Positions 23,793-32,426 of a stretch of DNA of 64,000 nt are shown in pieces. A model generated the notes under the pieces. The model was not told the DNA's origin. It saw nothing but the letters and a program-made list of their open reading frames with translations, and searched no databases. A program made the translations under genes and the position numbers. Within the stretch, counting starts at the first letter, position 1. Each line of letters opens with the position of its first letter. The stretch comes from Hamadaea flava (GTDB taxonomy: Bacteria > Actinomycetota > Actinomycetes > Mycobacteriales > Micromonosporaceae), in assembly GCF_024172085.1 (NCBI RefSeq), contig NZ_JAMZDZ010000001.1, forward strand, positions 2,604,001 through 2,668,000, in the 5' to 3' direction.

Positions 23793-25520
23793 ATGTCCCC
23801 CGACGGCCGGACCATCGACTCCGAATTCGACTATGACGTGCTCGTCATCGGCTCGGGTTTCGGCGGCAGCGTCAGCGCGCTGCGGTTGACCGAGAAGGGC
23901 TACCGCCTCGGCGTACTGGAGACCGGCCGCCGGTTCGCCGACGCCGACTTCGCCAAGACGTCCTGGCGGCTGCGCGACTACCTGTTCGCCCCGGCGCTGG
24001 GCTGCTACGGCATCCTGCGGATGACCGTGCTCCCGGACGTTCTGGTGATGACGGGCGCGGGCGTCGGCGGCGGATCGCTCGGCTACGCCAACACCCTCTA
24101 CCAGCCGCCGGACGTGTTCTTCACCGACCCGCAGTGGGCGGGCATCACCGACTGGAAGCGCGAGCTGGCACCGTACTACGACCAGGCCACCCGGATGCTC
24201 GGCGTCGCCGCCAATCCGGTGGTGACGCCGTCGGACGAGGTGCTGCGCGCCGTCGCCGACGACATGGGCGTCGGGCACACGTTCCGGTCGACTCCGGTCG
24301 GCGTCCTGTTCGGAGCCGCGCCGGGTCAGCCGGTGCCCGACCCGTACTTCGGCGGGGTCGGGCCGACCCGGACTACTTGCACCTTCTGCGGGTCGTGCAT
24401 GACCGGCTGCCGGGTCGGCGCCAAGAACACCACCGTCAAGAACTACCTTTACCTCGCCGAACAGGCCGGTGCCGAGGTACATCCGCTGACCACGGCGGTG
24501 TCGGTGGCCCCGCTCCCGGCCGGCGGATACGCGGTGCGCACTGTGCGTACCAGTGGCAGATTGCGCAAACGGTCGCGCACCTTCACCGCGGAGCAGGTGA
24601 TCATGGCGGCGGGGGCGCTCGGCACGCAGCGGCTGCTGCACCACATGAAGCGCGCAGGCGCGCTGCCGCACCTGTCCGACCGGCTCGGTGAGCTGAGCCG
24701 TACCAACTCCGAGTCGATCCTCGGCCCGCGGACCCGCCGCGACGATCGGGACTTCAGTCACGGCGTGGCCATCACCTCGTCGTTCCATCCCGACGGTGAC
24801 ACTCATGTCGAGCCGGTGCGCTACGGCCCCGGCAGCAACCTCCTCGGCCTGATGGCGGCGGTGCTGATCGGCGACACCGGCCGGACGCCGCGCTGGCTGG
24901 CCGGACTCGGCAGGACCCTGGCGAGCTGGCGAGACTGGCCCCGGCTGCTGTGGCCGCGCCGCTGGTCGCAGCAGACGATCGTGCTGCTGGCCATGCAACC
25001 CAAGGACAACTCGATCACGGTCCGCGGCAGGCGCGGCCCCTTCGGCGGCCAGCGCCTGACCAGCCGCCCGGGCATCGGCGACCCCGCGCCGTTGTTCATC
25101 CCCGTCGCGCACGAGGTCACCCGCCGTGTCGCCGAGAAGATCGACGGCGTGCCGATCGGGTCGGTCACCGAACTCGCGGGAAGGCCGGTCACCGGCCACT
25201 TCCTCGGCGGCGCCCCCATCGGCGTCGACGCCGCACACGGCGTCGTCGACGCGTACCATCGCGTCTTCGGACACGCTGGCCTGCACATCGTCGACGGCGC
25301 TGTGGTGGCGGCCAACCTCGGGGTCAACCCCTCGCTGACCATCTGCGCGCTGGCGGAGCGGGCGCTGGCGATGTGGCCCAACAAGGGCGAGGCTGACGCG
25401 AGGCCCGCGCTCGGCGATGCCTACCAGCTTGTACGCGCGGTGGCGCCGATCGCGCCGGTGGTGCCCGACGGGGCTCCCGGGCGGCTTCAGCTGCCTGGCC
25501 ACGGTGCCGCTACGTCATAA
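23793..25520 (+). CDS. GMC-type FAD oxidoreductase (cholesterol-oxidase/ChoD-like)
   Basis: A 575-aa flavoprotein. VLVIGSGFGGSVSALRL (residues 16-32) binds the FAD ADP moiety; GAGVGGGSLGYANTLYQ is the GMC/cholesterol-oxidase signature; FLGGAPIGVDAAHGVVDAYH and NPSLTICALAERAL form the C-terminal FAD-binding part. Cys 196, 199, 202 and 206 form a CxxCxxCxxxC group, seen in ChoD-like relatives. The enzyme should oxidise a sterol or other secondary alcohol to a ketone, feeding the monooxygenase at 26205. No Shine-Dalgarno; the ATG is 6 nt from a -10-like CACGGT. Its stop is 9 nt from the TetR start. Confidence 0.88.
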   Translation: MSPDGRTIDSEFDYDVLVIGSGFGGSVSALRLTEKGYRLGVLETGRRFADADFAKTSWRLRDYLFAPALGCYGILRMTVLPDVLVMTGAGVGGGSLGYANTLYQPPDVFFTDPQWAGITDWKRELAPYYDQATRMLGVAANPVVTPSDEVLRAVADDMGVGHTFRSTPVGVLFGAAPGQPVPDPYFGGVGPTRTTCTFCGSCMTGCRVGAKNTTVKNYLYLAEQAGAEVHPLTTAVSVAPLPAGGYAVRTVRTSGRLRKRSRTFTAEQVIMAAGALGTQRLLHHMKRAGALPHLSDRLGELSRTNSESILGPRTRRDDRDFSHGVAITSSFHPDGDTHVEPVRYGPGSNLLGLMAAVLIGDTGRTPRWLAGLGRTLASWRDWPRLLWPRRWSQQTIVLLAMQPKDNSITVRGRRGPFGGQRLTSRPGIGDPAPLFIPVAHEVTRRVAEKIDGVPIGSVTELAGRPVTGHFLGGAPIGVDAAHGVVDAYHRVFGHAGLHIVDGAVVAANLGVNPSLTICALAERALAMWPNKGEADARPALGDAYQLVRAVAPIAPVVPDGAPGRLQLPGHGAATS

Positions 25521-25529
25521 TGGCTGATT

Positions 25530-26153
25530 GTGTCTGCCAGAAACACCGCGACCGCCCATGATGTGATGCCGCGTGGCCGCCGGCTGGAGCCCGACGCGCG
25601 GCGCGAACAGATCCTGGCCTGCGCGGTGCGGCTGTTCGGCGAGCGCCCGTACGCCGAGGTCAGCACGACCGACATCGGCAACGCCGCGGGCGTGGCCCGC
25701 GGCCTGATCAACCACTACTTCGGCACCAAGAAGGGCCTGTACCTGGAGTCGGTGCGGGTGCTGGTGACGATCCCGGCCGTCGCGGTCGAGCAGCTCCCGC
25801 AGGGCGATCTGGCGACCCGGGTGGACGCCAGCGTGGCCTGGTTCCTCGACGTGGTGTCGCGGCACAGCCGATCATGGCTGGCGGCGGTCGACGGCGGCGG
25901 GGTCGGCCGGGACCCCGACGTCGAGCGGGTGCTGGCCGAGGCGGACGAGGTCGCCGTCGACAGCATCCTGGTAGCGGTCGGGCTGGCGGAGTCGACCCGG
26001 ACCGAGGTGCGGGCCATGGTCCGGGCGTACTGCGGACTCGCCAAGGCGACGGCGCGCGAGTGGCTGGAGCGGGGCGCGCTCGATCGCAAGCAGGCGCACC
26101 GGCTGCTCGGCACGACATTGATCGCACTAGTGGAGCAGGTCATCCCGCGCTAG
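25530..26153 (+). CDS. TetR-family regulator of the oxidation cluster
   Basis: A 207-aa TetR protein; HTH near residues 20-66 (REQILACAVRLFGERPYAEV, TDIGNAAGVARGLINHYFG, TKKGLYLESV). It starts with GTG 9 nt after the oxidase stop, so the two are co-transcribed. The N-terminal HTH and central location make it the likely reader of the four matching operator sites at 22969, 23754, 26166 and 28358, and thus autoregulated through site A. Confidence 0.9.
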   Translation: MSARNTATAHDVMPRGRRLEPDARREQILACAVRLFGERPYAEVSTTDIGNAAGVARGLINHYFGTKKGLYLESVRVLVTIPAVAVEQLPQGDLATRVDASVAWFLDVVSRHSRSWLAAVDGGGVGRDPDVERVLAEADEVAVDSILVAVGLAESTRTEVRAMVRAYCGLAKATAREWLERGALDRKQAHRLLGTTLIALVEQVIPR

Positions 26154-26165
26154 TCGGCCCACGAC

Positions 26166-26188
26166 CCTATTGGCAGGCCGTCAACAAG
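26166..26188. promoter_or_regulatory. Shared operator, site B (monooxygenase)
   Basis: Matches site A at 17 of 23 positions (TTGGCAGGCCGTCAACAA core). TTGGCA at 26170-26175 can be the -35 box, with TACGGT at 26192-26197 as the -10 box and GTG at 26205 only 7 nt later, which implies a leaderless mRNA repressed at its -35. Confidence 0.65.
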
Positions 26189-26204
26189 TTGATACGGTCC
26201 GGCC

Positions 26205-27671
26205 GTGACACGGGTTGCCATCATCGGGGCCGGCTTCGGCGGCATCGCCGCGGCACACCTGCTGCGCCAGGCCGGGTTCACGGACCTGACCGTCTTCGAC
26301 CGGGGCGACGACGTCGGCGGGGTGTGGCGCGACAACACCTATCCCGGGTGCGCCTGCGACATTCCGGCACCGCTGTACTCGTACTCGTTCGCCGTCAATC
26401 CAGATTGGACCCAGCGCTTCCCGCCGCAGTCCGAGATCCTCGCTTACCTGCGGCGATGCGTACGCGACTTCGGGCTGACGCCGCATCTGCGGCTCGGCCA
26501 GACGATCACCGACGCGGTGTGGACCGGAACGAGCTGGCGGCTCACCGGGGCCGACGGTCGCACCGAGGAGTTCGACGTCCTCATCCCGGCCCTGGGCCAG
26601 TTGTCGGAACCGATCGTGCCGAGGCTCGAAGGCGCGGCCGACTTCGACGGGCAGGCGGTGCACACGGCCCAATGGAGCCCGGCGGTGGCGGTAGCCGGGC
26701 GACGGGTCGGCGTGATCGGAACCGGGGCCAGCGCGATCCAGCTGGTGCCTGCGATCGCCGATGCTGCGGCGAGCGTGGTCGTATTCCAGCGCTCCGCTCC
26801 GTGGACGCTGCCGAAACCCAACCGCCGCTATGGCCGGGTACGCCGGGCGCTGAACCGTCGGCTGCCCGGACTGATGCGCGCATCGCGGGCGGGCACCTGG
26901 CTGCTGACGGTCGTCACCGGCAAGGCCGTCACCGGCAACCCGCTCGCCCGGTACGCGGTGGGAGCAGTCTCGCGTACGCAGCGGTTCGTCCAGGCGCGAC
27001 AGTTGGGTAGCCAGGTCAGGCCCGACTACGCGATGGGCTGCAAACGAGTGCTGTTCACCGGCGACTGGTTCCGCACCCTGCGCCGCCCCGATGTGCGGCT
27101 GGTCACCGTAGGGATCGAACGGCTGACGGCGACCGGCGTACGCACCACCGACGGCGTCGATCATCCGCTCGACCTGCTGGTCTACGGGACCGGCTTCGCC
27201 GCGACGGAGTTCCTGGCGTCGCTGCGGGTGTACGGGCGCGACGGGCGATATTTGGCCGACGAGTGGCGTGCGGGTGCGTACGCCCACCTCGGCATCGCGG
27301 TTCCCGGATTTCCCAACCTGTTCCTGATGTACGGGCCCAACACCAACACCGGCAACACGTCGGTCGTGTACTTCCACGAAGCGCAGGCGCGTTACATCGT
27401 CCAAGCGGTACGGGCAGTGGACGCGTCCGGTCCACTAGAGGTACGCGACGAGGTCGCGACGGCGTTCGACGCGGAGATGCAGAGCCGGCTGACCGGCAGT
27501 ATCTGGTCAGGCTGCGAGAGCTGGTATCGCACCGGCACGGGCCGCATCGTCACCAACTGGCCCGGTTCGGCAGCCGAGTACCGCTCCCGTACCCGCCGCT
27601 TCCGCTCCGCCGACTACACATCGCTGGAGCCGGCCCCGGTCGCAACAGCACCGTCACCGGCGCGAACCTGA
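26205..27671 (+). CDS. Baeyer-Villiger-type class B flavin monooxygenase
   Basis: A 488-aa FAD/NADPH monooxygenase. IGAGFGG (7-13) and GVIGTGASA (169-177) are the two Rossmann motifs; between them FDGQAVHTAQW (147-157) fits the Baeyer-Villiger fingerprint FxGxxxHxxxW. GGVWRDNTYPGCACDIPAPL near residues 38-57 is also typical. It should insert oxygen next to a ketone carbonyl to give an ester or lactone. It is preceded by operator site B and starts 51 nt after the TetR stop. It converges on the decarboxylase-like gene. Confidence 0.9.
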   Translation: MTRVAIIGAGFGGIAAAHLLRQAGFTDLTVFDRGDDVGGVWRDNTYPGCACDIPAPLYSYSFAVNPDWTQRFPPQSEILAYLRRCVRDFGLTPHLRLGQTITDAVWTGTSWRLTGADGRTEEFDVLIPALGQLSEPIVPRLEGAADFDGQAVHTAQWSPAVAVAGRRVGVIGTGASAIQLVPAIADAAASVVVFQRSAPWTLPKPNRRYGRVRRALNRRLPGLMRASRAGTWLLTVVTGKAVTGNPLARYAVGAVSRTQRFVQARQLGSQVRPDYAMGCKRVLFTGDWFRTLRRPDVRLVTVGIERLTATGVRTTDGVDHPLDLLVYGTGFAATEFLASLRVYGRDGRYLADEWRAGAYAHLGIAVPGFPNLFLMYGPNTNTGNTSVVYFHEAQARYIVQAVRAVDASGPLEVRDEVATAFDAEMQSRLTGSIWSGCESWYRTGTGRIVTNWPGSAAEYRSRTRRFRSADYTSLEPAPVATAPSPART

Positions 27672-27687
27672 GCACCAGCCCCGGCGC

Positions 27688-28314
27688 CTATTCGGCCGCG
27701 AGCCGTTCTGATCCGAAGAGCATCCGAAAATCCGCGGCGGTCACGGCGAGCAGCGGTCGGCGTCCGGCCAGAAAGCCCAGCGGTCCATCGGCAGCGAGCT
27801 GCCAGGTGAGGTGGGCCGGGCCGCAGCGGGCGCGGGCGCGTACCGGCGTGGTCAACGCACGCCCGGCCAGCGCCTGAGTCACCTTGAACCCGATGGGCAG
27901 CCGCAGCGCCAGGCGTGATCGCCGGATCGTCCCGATGGCGATCGCGTGCCCGGCGACGACGGCCGCGGCATCGGTCTCGGTCAGCTCGAATTCGGCCAGC
28001 TCCTTGGGGATGCCCCACAACTCGCGGCCGCCGTCGCGCGAATCAGCGCTGTCGACCCAGATGTGGGTGATCGTGACACGGGGCCGCAGCCCCGCCCGCA
28101 TCAGCACCGCACTCAGCAGCTCGCGATAGGCCATGTCCCCGCCGGACCGGTAGTCCACCCACGCGGTGCCGACCAGCGCGTACCGTCCGATGCGGACCAG
28201 CCGCACGGCGGCGGTCACCTCCGGCGGGATCGACGGCAGATCCGCGACCGGCACGAGCCACACCGAGACGTGCAGCTGGCCGCGAAGCGACCACGGTTGC
28301 GGTGGATACGCCAT
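27688..28314 (-). CDS. Acetoacetate-decarboxylase-family protein
   Basis: A 208-aa ADC-fold protein. The segment WGIPKELAEFEL places a Lys in the position of the Schiff-base Lys of acetoacetate decarboxylase; ELLSAVLMRAGLRPRVTIT and VDSADSRDGGRELWG are also family-like. It could decarboxylate or act as aldolase/dehydratase on a keto acid. GGAGGGAGGCGGG precedes the ATG at 28314. Operator site C lies 44-66 nt upstream, which ties it to the same regulon as the monooxygenase, with which it converges. Confidence 0.8.
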   Translation of the reverse strand: MAYPPQPWSLRGQLHVSVWLVPVADLPSIPPEVTAAVRLVRIGRYALVGTAWVDYRSGGDMAYRELLSAVLMRAGLRPRVTITHIWVDSADSRDGGRELWGIPKELAEFELTETDAAAVVAGHAIAIGTIRRSRLALRLPIGFKVTQALAGRALTTPVRARARCGPAHLTWQLAADGPLGFLAGRRPLLAVTAADFRMLFGSERLAAE

Positions 28315-28357
28315 CCCGCCTCCCTCCGCTGTGCTCGGCCGAGGTGGGCACTCTATC

Positions 28358-28380
28358 GCTCTTGACCGCCTGCCAACAAC
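28358..28380. promoter_or_regulatory. Shared operator, site C (decarboxylase-like gene)
   Basis: On the minus strand it matches site A at 18 of 23 positions (GTTGTTGGCAGGCGG, then TCAA). It contains TTGGCA (28376-28371) as a -35 box, with TAGAGT at 28355-28350 as a possible -10 box. Confidence 0.62.
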
Positions 28381-28478
28381 GCCGAGCACGGCGGGGGGCG
28401 GATCGCTTGAGTGTTCCCGCCCCTTGCCCGTACCACCTGGGTTGCCGGAGTGTTGGACGATAGGGACGGGAGGTTGCG

Positions 28479-28655
28479 GTGTCGCAAGAGGAGCGAGATG
28501 CCCGGCTGGGCCTCACAGGTCTGACCCCGGAGCAACGCCGACAGCGGATCGCGCAGCTGGAGCGCGAGTTGGCCGAGCGGTACGCGGCGGCGAAGGCGGA
28601 CCTGGCTGCCCGGCGGGCCGCGCGGCCGAAGTCTCCAGAGGCCGGAACGCGCTGA
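28479..28655 (+). CDS. Small charged, helix-rich protein (58 aa)
   Basis: A 58-codon gene starting with GTG at 28479, with GGGAGG 7 nt upstream. It encodes VSQEERDARLGLTGLTPEQ, then RRQRIAQLERELAERYAAAK and ADLAARRAARPKSPEAGTR. Third codon positions are almost all G or C, as in neighbouring genes. The product is a predicted single amphipathic or coiled-coil helix, soluble, with no recognised family. It ends directly in a strong hairpin, which supports its being a real transcription unit. Confidence 0.68.
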   Translation: MSQEERDARLGLTGLTPEQRRQRIAQLERELAERYAAAKADLAARRAARPKSPEAGTR

Positions 28656-28682
28656 TGTCTCGGCCGCGAGGGCCGAGACATC
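28654..28682. terminator. Perfect 12-bp bidirectional terminator
   Basis: GATGTCTCGGCC (28654-28665) pairs perfectly with 28671-28682 over GCGAG. It overlaps the stop of the 58-aa gene and faces the end of the muramidase gene. Confidence 0.8.
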
Positions 28683-28727
28683 AGCGATCGTGCTGCCGAG
28701 CGGAAGCCGGGCCGCGATCTCGGAGCG

Positions 28728-30014
28728 TCAGTAGAGCAGGAACGGCTGACGCTGCCGCTCGAACCCCGTCAGCTCGTCCGACCAGGCGCCGACCACGTCG
28801 TCCACGTCCGCGCCCGCGTCGATCATCGTGCGCAGCCGGGTTGAGCCGGTGAGCTTGTCGACCCAGTACGGGCGGACGGGATCGTAGGAGTCGTAGCGCC
28901 AGGCGAACGCCGGATACTTGCGCGCTTCCACGAGCATCGCCACGGCGGTGCGGATCGGGTCGTACGCGGCCCGGTCGACGACCTTGACCTCCACGCCGGC
29001 GCAGAGCTGGTTGAGCATCGGCGGGTGCTGACCGGCGATCGTCGGGACGAAGTACGCCTCCCGGAATCGCACGCCCGGCAGTTCGCGGGCGTTGAGCCGG
29101 TCGGACCAGTGGTAGTCGAAGTCGGTCGCCAGGCCGCCGATCAGCTCGAACGGGCGCGCAGTGCCACGACCCTCGCTGATGGACGAGACGCCTTCGAACA
29201 GGCCGGTGCCCGGGTACACCAGGGCGGTGTCGGGGGTGGGCATGTTGGGGCTGGGCATGACCCAGGGGAGGTCCAGGTCCGCGGCGAACATCGTGCGCTT
29301 CCAGTGCCGCAGGGCCACCACTTCGAGGTCGACCGACCGGCCCGCCTCGGCCGGCAGGAACACGGCGTTGAAGTAGCGGGCGAGCTCGCCGACGGTCATG
29401 CCGTGCTGCTGCACGATCTCCTTCAGACCGACGCCCGAGGTGTACGGCGCCGTCATCAGCGGGCCGTACGCCTTGCCGCCGATCGGATTGGGCCGGTCGA
29501 GGACGACGTAGCGCAGGCCCAGCCGGGCCGCCACGACCATCGACGTGTACATCGTCCAGATGTAGGTGTAGAAGCGGACTCCCACGTCCTGGATGTCGAA
29601 GACAAGGGTGTCCACGTTGGCCGAAGTGAGCATCTGCGCCCACTTGGCCTGCGAGGCACCGTAGGCGTCATACACGGTGATGCCGGTACGTGCGTCGATC
29701 CCGGTCCCCTCGCTGCCACCGGCCTGAGCCGAGCCGCGGAAGCCGTGCTCGGGCCCGAACGCGGCGAGGTGGCTCACGGAGCCGGATTCGTGGATGAGAT
29801 CGACGAGATGGCGATAGTCGGAGTCGACGCCCGTCGGGTTGGACAGCACGCCCACCCTCCGGCCGGCGAGGGTCGCGAAGTCATCCGCGACCAGGCGGTC
29901 AAGCCCAGTGTCGACGCGGCGGGCCGGCGGCGCGGCGGCGGCTGGTGCGGCCGACGTCATCGCCGCGCCCAGGGCGCCTGCGGCACCGGTGGCGAGAAGA
30001 GTTCTGCGCTGCAA
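28728..30014 (-). CDS. NamZ-like exo-beta-N-acetylmuramidase (DUF1343), exported
   Basis: A 428-aa DUF1343 protein. The N-terminus MQRRTLLATGAAGALGAAM followed by AAPAAAA is a Tat-like signal peptide. The domain has VGVLSNPTGVDSDYRHLVDL, AFGPEHGFRGSAQAG, FDIQDVGVRFYTYIWTM, then DRPNPIGG and SEGRGTARPFELIG, all hallmarks of the NamZ family, which removes terminal MurNAc from peptidoglycan fragments in muropeptide recovery. Monocistronic; its 3' end is separated from the small gene by the hairpin at 28654. Confidence 0.9.
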   Translation of the reverse strand: MQRRTLLATGAAGALGAAMTSAAPAAAAPPARRVDTGLDRLVADDFATLAGRRVGVLSNPTGVDSDYRHLVDLIHESGSVSHLAAFGPEHGFRGSAQAGGSEGTGIDARTGITVYDAYGASQAKWAQMLTSANVDTLVFDIQDVGVRFYTYIWTMYTSMVVAARLGLRYVVLDRPNPIGGKAYGPLMTAPYTSGVGLKEIVQQHGMTVGELARYFNAVFLPAEAGRSVDLEVVALRHWKRTMFAADLDLPWVMPSPNMPTPDTALVYPGTGLFEGVSSISEGRGTARPFELIGGLATDFDYHWSDRLNARELPGVRFREAYFVPTIAGQHPPMLNQLCAGVEVKVVDRAAYDPIRTAVAMLVEARKYPAFAWRYDSYDPVRPYWVDKLTGSTRLRTMIDAGADVDDVVGAWSDELTGFERQRQPFLLY

Positions 30015-30088
30015 GGTTCCTCCTACCGGTCAGGCTGCGATCCAGCGAAAGTTACCTACACGCATCCATCTGGTCAAGAAGCTAATCT

Positions 30089-30538
30089 TCATCGCTTGAG
30101 GAGAATGTGGGCGCCATGCCGGCCTACCGGGGCGGGCGGGCCGACCCGGTGAGGTAGAGCGCCCATGGATCGGTGGCGTGCAGCGGCACGACAGTGATCA
30201 TCACTGCCGCACCCACCTTGGGTGCGCTCCCCTCCGGCGTCAGGCGGCTGCCCGGGCCGAGGTCGAAGGAACAGCCGATCTCGGCGTACGTCCAGCTTCG
30301 GCAGGTGGTGAGGAAGTGGCCGTCGCCACCATGCCGAATACGTCGTGACCATGATGCGGCGCACGTATGCCTCGGGATCGGCGATCCGCCCCCAAACCGG
30401 CCATGCACGAGCCAGCGCGGTCTGCACGAGATCCTCCGCCTGCCCCCGATCACGTGTGAGCAAGTACGCCAAGTGAAGCAGCCGCGACGAGCGAGCCGCG
30501 ACGAAGTCCGCGAACGGGACCTCATGAAGCACTGACAC
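30089..30538 (-). pseudogene. Broken SigE-family sigma factor
   Basis: From the GTG at 30538 the frame gives a clear sigma region 2: FADFVAARSSRLLHLAYLL, DRGQAEDLVQTALARAW and DPEAYVRRIMVTTYSAWWRR. After that the frame turns to low-complexity Arg/Pro text; region 4 is absent in every frame. In another frame (stop near 30124) an unrelated ending appears (KVGAAVMITVVPLHATDPWA, LYLTGSARPPR), as if an internal deletion had joined a sigma gene to the tail of a different gene. Not functional as a sigma factor. Confidence 0.65.
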
Positions 30539-30763
30539 CGCAAGCCCTTTCCAGCTACGGGATGCCGACGCTAACAAGGAGCGGCGAGTACGCCCCGGCT
30601 GCGTACCGGCTTAGTCATCCGTTCGGTTCGGACCGGCCAGCCGAACGGCTTACCTGTGCGGCACGGCTGCGCGGCCGTCCGGATCCGACCAGTCCTGGGA
30701 CTCCTGCAGCCAGGCGGCGTCACCGTTGTCCACAATGGGCAGGTTAAGGAGCGGTGGTGCTGA

Positions 30764-31738
30764 TCAGTGCAGTCCAGGCGTCTGCGGCGGTGCCGGTGGC
30801 CGGGGCGACGACGGCCGTAGGCCCTCCGGCGGGACGGGCCGGCTGGCGGGCGCCTGCGTACCTGACGGCCCGACCCGGTTCGGCCCGGCTGGGATCAACC
30901 AGTCGGCGGAGAGGTATGTCCGTAGCCGTGGCGTGGAGACGAGCCACACTTCGCCAGCGAGCAAAGCTACTGGGAACACCGCGATGCAGAGCGCGACAGG
31001 CGCATGGGTGTCGGCATCCGAGGCGGCGATGATCGCCTCGATCACCGCCGTGCAGATGAACGCGAGCCGGAGCCAGGTGACCGACAGCAGGAAGGCTCGG
31101 CCCCAGCGTCTGGTGGCCGGCAGCGACGCGGCGGCGGCCAGCGCCGACAGGTCCGCCAGCAGAAACGGGACGCCGGTGATGGCGAGCGTCACGAGGAAGT
31201 CGGCCCCGGACAACCCCGAATTGCCGTGGGTGATCGCCTGGTAGACCACGACCGAGAAGAAGCCACTGACACACAACAGGAACACTTCCAGCGCGATGAC
31301 CACCCAGATCTGCGGTGGCACCCCGGGCTCCGGCTGCGGCACGGCTGACGGCTGCTGCCCATGCATGACCTCGATGCGACTCTTCGGCCCTGGCGACGGC
31401 ATCCGCGCGAGGATCGAGATCCACCATCCGGCGTAGACCAGGAGCATCGCGTACTCGGCCGTCGCCAGCAGGATGAACGAGCTGACGAGCATCGAGTAGA
31501 CCACCGAGATGACGACAATCGGCCGTGCCTTGGGCGACCTGGCCAGCAACACGCCGGCCGACAACGCCAGCGGCAGCAGTTGCGTCACCACCAGACAGCT
31601 CGCCAGCCACGGGTCGTCGTCGTCATGAAAGCCCGAACCGGCCGCGGCCACCACGACCAACGCCAGCGAGATGGCCAGTTGAACGACTGCGAACACATGC
31701 GCATCGGGCAACCGCGGAGCAGCGGAACGGTCAGGCAT
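30764..31738 (-). CDS. Multi-pass membrane protein of unknown function
   Basis: A 324-aa protein with about eight hydrophobic segments in two halves split by a Pro-rich polar stretch near residues 110-140 (PSPGPKSRIEV, VPQPEPGVPP), and a Pro-rich C-terminal tail (PPEGLRPSSPRPPAPPQTPG). Segments include VFAVVQLAISLALVVVAAA and IWVVIALEVFLLCVSGFFSV. No transporter or enzyme signature is seen. Isolated among broken genes. Confidence 0.65.
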   Translation of the reverse strand: MPDRSAAPRLPDAHVFAVVQLAISLALVVVAAAGSGFHDDDDPWLASCLVVTQLLPLALSAGVLLARSPKARPIVVISVVYSMLVSSFILLATAEYAMLLVYAGWWISILARMPSPGPKSRIEVMHGQQPSAVPQPEPGVPPQIWVVIALEVFLLCVSGFFSVVVYQAITHGNSGLSGADFLVTLAITGVPFLLADLSALAAAASLPATRRWGRAFLLSVTWLRLAFICTAVIEAIIAASDADTHAPVALCIAVFPVALLAGEVWLVSTPRLRTYLSADWLIPAGPNRVGPSGTQAPASRPVPPEGLRPSSPRPPAPPQTPGLH

Positions 31739-31871
31739 GACCCGCAGAGTGCCAGTGCCGTACCGCGTCTAGCATCATCCAGCCCCCGTTCCGGACAACT
31801 GCCGGACAACTCTCGTGCGAGATTTGGCCCGCCGGAAGGACTTCCGCCCACCGACGGGCAGGTGGACCGGT

Positions 31872-32313
31872 TCAGCAGCAGGGTGCCTTCTGCGCCAGCG
31901 TCAGCAATGCGGTGGATGCCGCGGAGGCCGTCACCGGCTCTGCCGAAGCGATCGGAGCCGGCTCGAAGAACGGCTGGTTCGGGTGTGCGGCGGGCACGCG
32001 CCCCTTGGGCTCCTCCCATTCCTCCTGCCGCCCGAGCGCGGTGAGATCGAGGAGCGTGCAGGTTCCCGGTTCGGTGCCGCGCCCGAACGTCGAGTACGTG
32101 TGGAAGACCTGGTCGCCGTCGCGCAGGAAGCAGCTGACGCCGGCCATCTCACGCGGCTCGTCGACGATCCAGCCCAGCCCCGCCGTGCGCAGTTCGCTCT
32201 CGCCGGTCGGCGTTGAGCGCGTCACGCTGCCGCGTCACTTCTTTCTCGCGGGCCAGCAGGTCGACGCGAGCGGCCAGCCACTCGTCCCGGCTCACGATCT
32301 CAGGCAAGCTCAT
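31872..32313 (-). pseudogene. DUF899 protein gene with internal deletion and frameshift
   Basis: The 5' piece (from ATG 32313, after GGAGGAACCG) reads [20 protein letters not shown] and [17 protein letters not shown], the DUF899 N-terminus. The 3' piece, in another frame and ending at 31872, reads MAGVSCFLRDGDQVFHTYS and FGRGTEPGTCTLLDLTALGR, the DUF899 C-terminus. The junction lies near 32190-32220. DUF899 proteins (thioredoxin-like) are about 230 residues; roughly the central 80-100 are missing, so the gene is dead. Confidence 0.8.
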
Positions 32314-32426
32314 CGGTTCCTCCAGGACGTGATCCACCGGCGGCTTTCGCCGGCCTCACTCTCACGACGATCGAGTACGCCCAGACCGGACAGGCCGCCG
32401 GAAGATTTTGTCGCAGTAACCGAGCG

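Noticed and set aside
23742-25502. A leftward open frame extending the alpha/beta hydrolase to 849 aa
   Set aside because: The upstream part is antisense to the FAD oxidase and has no family-like sequence; high GC keeps the frame open. The hydrolase begins at 23741.
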